DNA from: Priapulus caudatus
Lineage: Eukaryota > Priapulida > Priapulimorpha > Priapulimorphida > Priapulidae
Length of the DNA stretch: 24,005 nucleotides
Direction: 5' to 3'
NCBI RefSeq assembly: GCF_000485595.1
Contig: NW_014577831.1
Location: forward strand, 74,154 to 98,158
Shown here one piece after another: positions 18,055 through 24,005 of the stretch (positions are counted from its first letter, which is position 1; each line of letters begins with the position of its first letter). Under the pieces are notes generated by a model. The model was not told the DNA's origin. It did not search any database and was given only the letters and a program-made list of their open reading frames with translations. Made by a program: the position numbers and the translations under genes.

Positions 18055-18200
18055 TTTCCAGTCTATCCAACCATCTTCCTAATCTCTCTTTTCTCCATCC
18101 TCTTTTGGTCTATCACAGCCTCTTCCTAGCCTCCCATGCTCTTCCTAATCTATCCAGCATCTCCCAAACCTTTTTCCCAACTTTTTCTAGTCTATCCCAG
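18055..18200. repeat. Degenerate pyrimidine-rich minisatellite
   Basis: TCTATCC/TCTATCA recurs at about 18059, 18107, 18147 and 18188, with CTTCCTAATCT between, giving about 40-48-bp degenerate units. Confidence 0.5.
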
Positions 18201-18620
18201 CGGCCTTCTTTCTGCGCGGCTGGAAGAGACGACGTAAGACTGCGAAAAGTCCCAAAGGCGAATTCGAGTTGCTTCAAATTCGAATCAAAAATAGCCAATC
18301 ATATTATGTGTACATTTACGCTCTGCAAGTGATCACCGATCCGAAAACGGATTGCATCCTTTGGTTATGCTTGAAGTGGAAAGTTTAATTTCGACCGAGC
18401 CTTCTGGGGTTTCGATACAGCAATCTACGGATGCAAGACAATATTTCAACGTGTGTTGTGTGTCGACGTGACCGCTTCGTACTTCCCCCCTTGCTCAGCC
18501 ACATATCTAAGATTCTAACGCGTTCAAGACGTCACACCCCGAATCAGGCCGCGACCCAATTAATGTTCACATGATTGTCATGACGTGGGTGACAAGTCCT
18601 CCAACCAACACTAATGTATT
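18201..18620. other. No feature seen
   Basis: Mixed-composition sequence without recognisable coding, RNA or repeat structure. Confidence 0.5.
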
Positions 18621-18624
18621 CATA

Positions 18625-18641
18625 CACACATGCGCGCGCGC

Positions 18642-18683
<42 letters not shown>

Positions 18684-18765
18684 CATAGATAATAAGAAGA
18701 TAGATAGTATAGATAGAGATAGATAGATAGATAGATGATAGATAGATAGATAGATAGTAGATAGC

Positions 18766-18798
<33 letters not shown>

Positions 18799-18809
18799 GA
18801 TAGATAGAT

Positions 18810-18887
<78 letters not shown>

Positions 18888-18895
18888 TAGAAGAC

Positions 18896-18928
<33 letters not shown>

Positions 18929-18958
18929 TAGATAGATAGATACATAGATAGATGATAT
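18625..18958. repeat. (CA)n followed by (GATA)n microsatellite
   Basis: CA-rich tract 18625-18681, then about 270 bp of TAGA/GATA units with occasional single-base interruptions. The poly(IYLS) frame on the minus strand is an artefact of the repeat. Confidence 0.96.
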
Positions 18959-19785
18959 ATGCCTGCACTCTTCTGTGTAAAGCCTACCATGTGTAATCGT
19001 CAGGCGACGGCAAGTGGGGAGACTCAAACACAAACGCCACGATCTCTGTACGTGGCCGTTACAATCAGCACAAATAATATTGCACGAGGAATAACTTAAT
19101 AATATTTTTCCGGTATTCTATAATTGACTGGACTATACCGGCGACTTCGAATAAAACTAAAATTTGCTTGCAGCTATTCTGTCACAAACAACTGTGTTTT
19201 TGCGGCAAAAGCCCCGCGCGCACTTGGAATACTAATTCGAGTAATACTTGTACGCGAAGCACTCAGAACAAAAAGATACCGCGAGTATTTCAGAAGATAG
19301 AATGTGCGTTTACGAGAAATTACTATAAATCGTCACTAGCACCGCACGCAGTCTTTATTTTTTTAATATAGAATTTAAGATTAAATTTAAGTTTTTTATT
19401 TCAATGGAATCCGGAAGATGTTCAAAAACAACAATTCAATTGGCAATTTTAAGAAATGGCAATTTCACGCGTTTTTGCGTTTATAAGCGTTTGCTAGCAG
19501 ACTTATGAATTGCTTCGACTAACTACAGCCGACTGCTATATCCATCCAGATTGTACATCATGCGCAATCTAGTCTCTCATACTGCAAGAACGTATTCATT
19601 GTAAGCCACCAATTGTAACTAACTAAATGCGAATTGAAATAAATCAGATTACACGTATTATTGCAGCGTAATAGAAGTTTCGCGCCGGCTTAATCACTGT
19701 CCGGATATTGAAATCGCACATTAACACGCTCCGCCACGAACTAGACGCGGGAAAGTTTCGTGTGAAATTGTTCGCTCTGCATGTG
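18959..19785. other. No gene seen
   Basis: AT-rich sequence with only short open frames lacking any recognisable domain. Confidence 0.55.
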
Positions 19786-19799
19786 CGATCAGATGACGC

Positions 19800-19961
19800 G
19801 ACGCGCACACACACGCATCTTACGCACACCGGCGCACAAATGCATTCTACGCACACGCACACGCACACACACACACACGCACGCGCACAACACGAGCATA
19901 CACCACAACTCGCACACACCCGTCGGCGCGCGCCCAACACACACACACGCGCGCACGCACG

Positions 19962-20014
<53 letters not shown>

Positions 20015-20030
20015 CACACACAAACACATA
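19800..20030. repeat. (CA)n/(CACG)n microsatellite cluster
   Basis: Alternating CA and CACG repeats, purest at about 19966-20010. All six-frame open readings here are repeat artefacts. Confidence 0.93.
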
Positions 20031-20117
20031 CCGTTTTTTCTTGCGGCTCTCGTAGCAACCGTACGCGCCACGTTGGTATGTACCATCAGGAGTAGATAAT
20101 AGGGATCCGCACGGCAC

Positions 20118-20241
20118 CGTGAATATATTTATATAATCAAAAGCTATTAATTATACACGCATTATTAGCTCTTGATATAATCAAGAGCGTATATCCTTCT
20201 TTATACGCTATTGATATAATGTCCATACACATATATTCACG
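20118..20241. repeat. Cluster of nested inverted repeats
   Basis: An outer CGTGAATATAT/ATATATTCACG pair (20118-20128 and 20231-20241) encloses two adjacent stems, GCTCTTGAT/ATCAAGAGC (20168-20188) and AGCGTATA/TATACGCT (20186-20209). It resembles a small palindromic element, although no target duplication is evident. Confidence 0.5.
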
Positions 20242-20249
20242 ATGACACT

Positions 20250-20680
20250 GCAGTGTAAAAGAACAATACCAGTAATTACCGCCCAGCCCGACTTGATCAT
20301 CGAACCCACCAACACGACACACGTCGCGACGCTAAATGGGCTCAGCCTTCCTCTTCTATGTGATTAAGACTGACCCGTATTAATTAATTACGCAAGTAAA
20401 CAGATAACGTCCCGTCCGAACAATACCTCGTTGACTATACGATCTATTGTTGCGAACGCGCGCGCACGCAGGTGTATCTAGGTTTGCACCTCTCCCAATG
20501 TTGTTTGGGCCGCTCCTGACGGTGCGTCGTGTCGCAGGTGTCAATGGGCGAGATTAGCATTATAAGGATTATTAGGGACGTTTGTTTGTGCGCGGATCGC
20601 ACGCCGCTATACGCGACTCAAACACGCTTACGCACCCCCCCTAACCCCACCCAGCGAGACGACACACACATATATACACG
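20250..20680. other. No gene seen
   Basis: CpG-containing unique sequence without recognised features. Confidence 0.5.
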
Positions 20681-20684
20681 CTAT

Positions 20685-20940
20685 ACCTCTGGTGTGCCAG
20701 CTTTACCTCTAGTGTGCCAGCTTTACCTCTAGTGTGCACCATCTACCTCTAGTGTGCCAGCTCTACCTCCAGTGTGCACGCTCTACCTCTAGTGTGCACC
20801 ATCTATCTCTAGTGTGCACGCTCTACCTCTAGTGTGCACCATCTATACCTCTAGTGTGCACCATCTATACCTCTAGTGTGCACGCTCTACCTCTAGTGTG
20901 CACCATCTACCTCTAGTGTGCACGCTCTACCTCTAGCAGG
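20685..20940. repeat. 20-bp minisatellite (CTCTACCTCTAGTGTGCACG family)
   Basis: About thirteen head-to-tail units sharing ACCTCTAGTGTGC, with a variable spacer of three kinds: CAGCTTT, ACCATCT(A) and ACGCTCT. Unit length is 20 bp with occasional 22-bp units. The types alternate in the right half. Confidence 0.93.
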
Positions 20941-21013
20941 CCACGGGACGATTCGCCGACGTGCTTAACCGCGCTTACATATACGTTCGTCGGTCTAGTC
21001 TGCACGCGTTGCT

Positions 21014-21127
21014 ATGGCGTCCTGTGGAATATCTGGCGTGGTCATGTTGGTGACTACCATCGCATTGTGGATGCTGATACTTGCGAACACGCTCGCGATC
21101 GCCATGTTCCTTGCTTCTGACGAGGAG
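21014..21127 (+). CDS. Candidate first coding exon with signal-anchor/signal peptide
   Basis: ATG 21014 (context GCTATGG) opens 38 codons that end exactly at a strong splice donor, GAG|GTATGT at 21127/21128, in phase 0. The peptide begins MASCGISGVVMLVTTIAL and continues hydrophobic (LILANTLAIAMFLA) before ending in acidic SDEE. This is a single membrane helix or an uncleaved signal sequence. Past the donor the frame closes within seven codons (TAG), so a protein would require splicing. No downstream exon can be identified with confidence. This is a sequence-only prediction that could be chance; the combination of start context, hydrophobic segment and consensus donor is what supports it. Confidence 0.35.
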
Positions 21128-21133
21128 GTATGT
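21128..21133 (+). other. Candidate splice donor GTATGT
   Basis: GAG|GTATGT matches the donor consensus closely and ends the open frame of the candidate exon in phase 0. Confidence 0.35.
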
Positions 21134-21145
21134 ATACGCGAGAGA

Positions 21146-21223
21146 TAGCTCTTGAAATATAGCCCTTCGCTCTGTCACAGGCCTATGCATGTGGCAGATC
21201 GAAGGGCTATAGTTATAGAGCTA
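21146..21223 (+). ncRNA. Pre-miRNA-like hairpin
   Basis: Arms 21146-21179 and 21190-21223 pair symmetrically without bulges: 30 of 34 positions pair (one G-U), with mismatches at 21153, 21154, 21157 and 21170 and a 10-nt loop. The core pairs ATAGCCCTTCG with CGAAGGGCTAT. Arm length, symmetry and loop fit an animal pre-miRNA. I do not recognise a known mature sequence. It begins 18 nt after the candidate donor, which would place it inside an intron on the same strand. A small palindromic repeat is the alternative. Confidence 0.4.
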
Positions 21224-21264
21224 CCCGAGAAAGATAGACATGTGGGTGTAAGAAGGGGAAGCAG

Positions 21265-21335
21265 AAGGAAAGATAGATAGATCGATAGATAGCTAGATGG
21301 CTAGTTAGTTAGTTAGATGGATAGATAGATAGATA
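21265..21335. repeat. Short GATA/TTAG microsatellite
   Basis: GATAGATAGATC, then TAGTTAGTTAG and GATAGATAGATA units. Confidence 0.8.
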
Positions 21336-22350
21336 AAGGCACAAAGCTAGAAAGAATGAAAAACAGAAGAGAGAGAGAGAGAGAGAAGAAAGCAGCAAAA
21401 GTGATAATGAGATATATTCCAACGGTGATAAGTAAGATCATCGTGCACGTATGGAAGCAAAATTATCAATGTTACCTCAGATAGCATGCAGTCGTTCGAC
21501 CAACATTGGCATTTGGTTGACACTGGCAGAGTTGGCAAGTGGTTGGCTGCAAGGCGTTGGGCCAACGTTGTCGTATACTAAACCACGCGATTAAGCAATT
21601 AATGTTATTAATCTTAATTCTCACCGCGCATCAACCGTTCGATCATCTTGATATTAAGATCTGCACAGCTTCATTTGATTAAAACATGCAGCCTATAAAT
21701 TATAATTACTTTTCGGCTCGCTGTCGGTTTGTCCATCCGTCAAATACGACAAACTCGTTTGCAAACAAACTTAAATAGACGTTCGCTAACCCCGTTTTCA
21801 AAATCGGTGAAGTGAAGCATGCACGACAAACGACTTGGGCGTCTCGTGTCGACGATGTAGATCCATCGCTTAACGTGTCTACTAGCTATGCGAGCTCAGA
21901 AATTCCACACAGGTTATTGCACTTATGGTGATTTTACAAGGGATATCACGAGACATAATATTTCCGTTCGGTTTAGTGCTAGACCGCTGACACAGAAACA
22001 AGAGCGACCATCTGCTACTATGTAATATATATTCTCGTAATTGTCGGTGTCCACTGCACTGGATATATAGTGACAAGGTGACAATATAACAACATTTACG
22101 CGTATCCGACTTTATGCATGATCGTAATGGCGTGTTTATTCGGGCATTTTTACGAATTAGAAAAATGAACGCGGCTTCGAAACTTACGAGGTCAAAATGG
22201 CCCAACGTTACAGAGAGAATATATCGATTGTTTGCAATATACAACATACAGGCGAATCGTGTAGACGCCCCCATATATATATATAGATTCCAATGGTTGT
22301 TTATGAACTCGTGTGTCGAGAGTGCTCAATACTACCATGAGTAGAGCAAA
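21336..22350. other. No gene seen
   Basis: AT-rich sequence with a short (GA)n at about 21368-21385 and a small TTGGGCCAA palindrome near 21557. The open frames are under 131 codons and have no recognisable domain. Confidence 0.5.
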
Positions 22351-22443
22351 TATAGATAAAGTTATACGGACACGGTAGAAATTTGACTCTGTTTATTGCA
22401 ATAAACAGAGTCAAATTTCTACCGTTCGTATAACTTATCTATA
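22351..22443. repeat. Near-perfect spacerless palindrome
   Basis: The centre is TTTATTG|CAATAAA between 22398 and 22399. The inner 27 nt on each side are exactly complementary; outside that, the arms differ only by GAC versus A and one extra A, then pair again through TATAGATA. It is flanked on the right by AT repeats. Confidence 0.92.
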
Positions 22444-22475
22444 ATATAATATATAGTATATAATATAATATATAT

Positions 22476-22622
22476 TTAATTGATGAAGAAGAGGCCTGGA
22501 CGCCTCTACGGCCACAGCTCGATGAGCTACGCCAACACGATTTAGCATTGGTTTGTTGTTTGCCTTATAACATGTTTATAAAAAACAAAACAAAAAAAAA
22601 TTGTAATAAAAGTTTTGTTTAA
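22476..22622 (+). other. GC-rich island and 48-codon open frame next to the palindrome
   Basis: Within AT repeats, about 75 bp from 22484 is GC-rich and contains two small stems (AGAGGC/GCCTCT and AGCTC/GAGCT). An open frame without an ATG start runs IDEEEAWTPLRPQLDELRQH to TAA 22620-22622, and an AATAAA lies at 22604-22609. It could be the 3' end of a transcript or of a retroelement. I cannot decide. Confidence 0.2.
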
Positions 22623-22639
22623 GAATATATATATATATT

Positions 22640-22687
22640 AGTATATATTATATATAGAGAGAGAGAGAGAGAGAGGATGAGAGAGAG

Positions 22688-22726
<39 letters not shown>
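22640..22726. repeat. (TA)n and (GA)n microsatellites
   Basis: AT-rich tract followed by GAGA repeats at about 22657-22674 and 22682-22726. Confidence 0.92.
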
Positions 22727-22729
<3 letters not shown>

Positions 22730-23695
22730 TACGCCGAAAGAATATGTGTATGCGATACTGTTTGTAATCGAGAGCGTAATAACTCTCCGTGTTTACGATC
22801 GTATCTGCACAATGACTCTCTCTCGTTCTTTGCTATATATATTATATTATACGCATATATATGTCGTGCCGTAACTCATTGTGCACGTCCCTCGTAATAT
22901 ATATTGCCGCGTGAAATCTTCGTCGATTATTCGACATGAAAACAATACTCGCTGGCGCGACTAGAAAATGTGCTACACACTCCAAATCAAACGGAGAATT
23001 GGTCAATTTCGAACCGCGGTGATTTCGTATTAGTGTACCTAGGCTGCGTATCATATGGGACTGTAAGGATATTTACGCAATGCTAATAGTCGTTTCTACC
23101 GGTTTATACATTTATCCCCGCATATTTCACCGCAACACACCCGGGAGATAACACCGCGAGATGTGCCAAGTGACGCATTTTTTGAATAGTAGCTTAGCGG
23201 CTGTAAATCATTACTCCGTCGCGCAGTTACGTTTGAATGCGGTGGGTGTTTTAACAGTTCTAACGCGTTCATATTCTTGCGCCGCTAAAATCTGACGCAT
23301 TAAAGAAAGCGGCGGTCGCCTCCTTAGAATTATTTAGTGTCAAATAAATCTTTCCCTAAGTCGGCACATGATACATATTTACGACAACGAGAGAGCGGCT
23401 TCGCGCTGTGAACTCCTGATTTTAGGCCCCTGTTCGTTATAACTACTATAGCGCTTTATATACATACGGGATGGCTTCGGGGGAAGCCTAGACCATACAG
23501 GATACAGCGCCACAAAGCTAACACCAACATATAACCCGCTATCTAATACTTTATTCACGTTACATAATACCACGCGATATATGGAAAAGCCGTGTACAAG
23601 ATATCTATCGCTATCAGAGCTTAAGGAGAACTAAACAATTGTGTTCATTATACTCTATAGTATCTAGCAGATCGGCTTCATGTGGGTCGTGCGTA
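22730..23695. other. No gene seen
   Basis: Mixed sequence. The only structure noted is a short hairpin, GGCTTC GGGG GAAGCC, at about 23473-23488. Confidence 0.5.
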
Positions 23696-23705
23696 TGCCT
23701 CTCAC

Positions 23706-23805
23706 TGTGTGTGTGCGTGCGCGCGCATGTGTCCGGTGTGGCAAGTGCCGTGCGTGGGTGTGTGTGTGCGCGTGTGTGTGGGTGCGCGTGGGTGCGTGCG
23801 GGTGT
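23706..23805. repeat. (GT)n/(GTGC)n microsatellite
   Basis: GTGTGTGTGC and GTGGGTGCG units. Open frames across it are artefacts. Confidence 0.9.
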
Positions 23806-24005
23806 CAACATTGTCAAGTGTCTATATTGCGAACGTAATGCTGATTATTACACAGACATCGTGTATGCGAACGCTGCTAAAGACGACGCCAGCTCTAAAG
23901 ACTCAGTACGCTGCCGATCTTTACGCAGTCATGCAGCGACCACTAATTACATTCGATTCAGCGGTACCCTGACACACGGCACACACACAGACACCTGTGC
24001 ACCAC

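Noticed and set aside
19644-20117. Frames of 79-157 codons rich in Cys/Val or Thr/His
   Set aside because: Produced by (CA)n/(CACG)n repeats.
20685-20940. Regularly spaced repeat considered as a CRISPR array
   Set aside because: Units are contiguous 20-bp tandem repeats with low-diversity spacers in a eukaryotic context; this is a minisatellite.
23851-23972. Possible terminal exon after a TTATTACACAG acceptor-like site, in phase with the exon at 21014
   Set aside because: The acceptor is weak and the peptide is not recognisable; short in-phase frames of this length are expected by chance.

Overview
This is a metazoan nuclear genome window, most likely from a non-vertebrate animal. The reasons are two metazoan-type LTR retrotransposon families, a long degenerate TTAGGG-type interstitial telomeric tract, many long microsatellites, high CpG content and an assembly gap. 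I cannot name the species. No complete cellular protein-coding gene is visible. The coding capacity is almost entirely decayed transposable elements, all sitting in the left half.

Layout. (1) 127-4692, minus strand: a Ty3-type (Gypsy-like) element with gag, two CCHC knuckles, protease, reverse transcriptase, RNase H, integrase, a primer-binding site and a probable 5' LTR; its 3' LTR would lie left of the window. (2) 4744-5130 and 11720-11785, plus strand: pieces of an older piggyBac-like sequence, with a TTAA-flanked end and an acidic ORF. (3) 5131-11714, minus strand: a full-length BEL/Pao element with two 302-bp LTRs and a perfect 5-bp target duplication (GTGGT). It landed inside the acidic ORF, and removing it with one target copy leaves that ORF in frame. 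(4) 11786-12130: a degenerate repeat with inverted CCTCCGC ends that contains a (CA)n tract and a 15-N gap. (5) 12340-13260: a CpG-rich stretch with an imperfect AGC/AGT array, followed by the telomere-like block 13305-13566. (6) 14670-20260: simple repeats, a second copy of the CCTCCGCC-ended repeat, a 42-bp-arm foldback, and a TA-flanked MITE. (7) 20685-24005: a 20-bp minisatellite, a small candidate first coding exon (21014-21127) with a strong splice donor, a pre-miRNA-like hairpin just downstream (21146-21223), and a near-perfect spacerless palindrome (22351-22443).

The two retroelements are each organised as autonomous copies, but both copies are inactivated. The BEL/Pao copy has five in-frame stops within gag-pol, several frameshifts, and substitutions at a protease catalytic position and at an integrase zinc ligand. 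The Ty3 copy has a stop inside its first zinc knuckle and frameshifts between domains. LTR divergence (11 differences in 302 sites, counted by hand) makes the BEL/Pao insertion relatively young but not new. The most novel candidates are the intron-positioned hairpin at 21146-21223 with its adjacent exon, and the layered insertion history at 4744-12130. I found nothing that supports a new multi-gene system.
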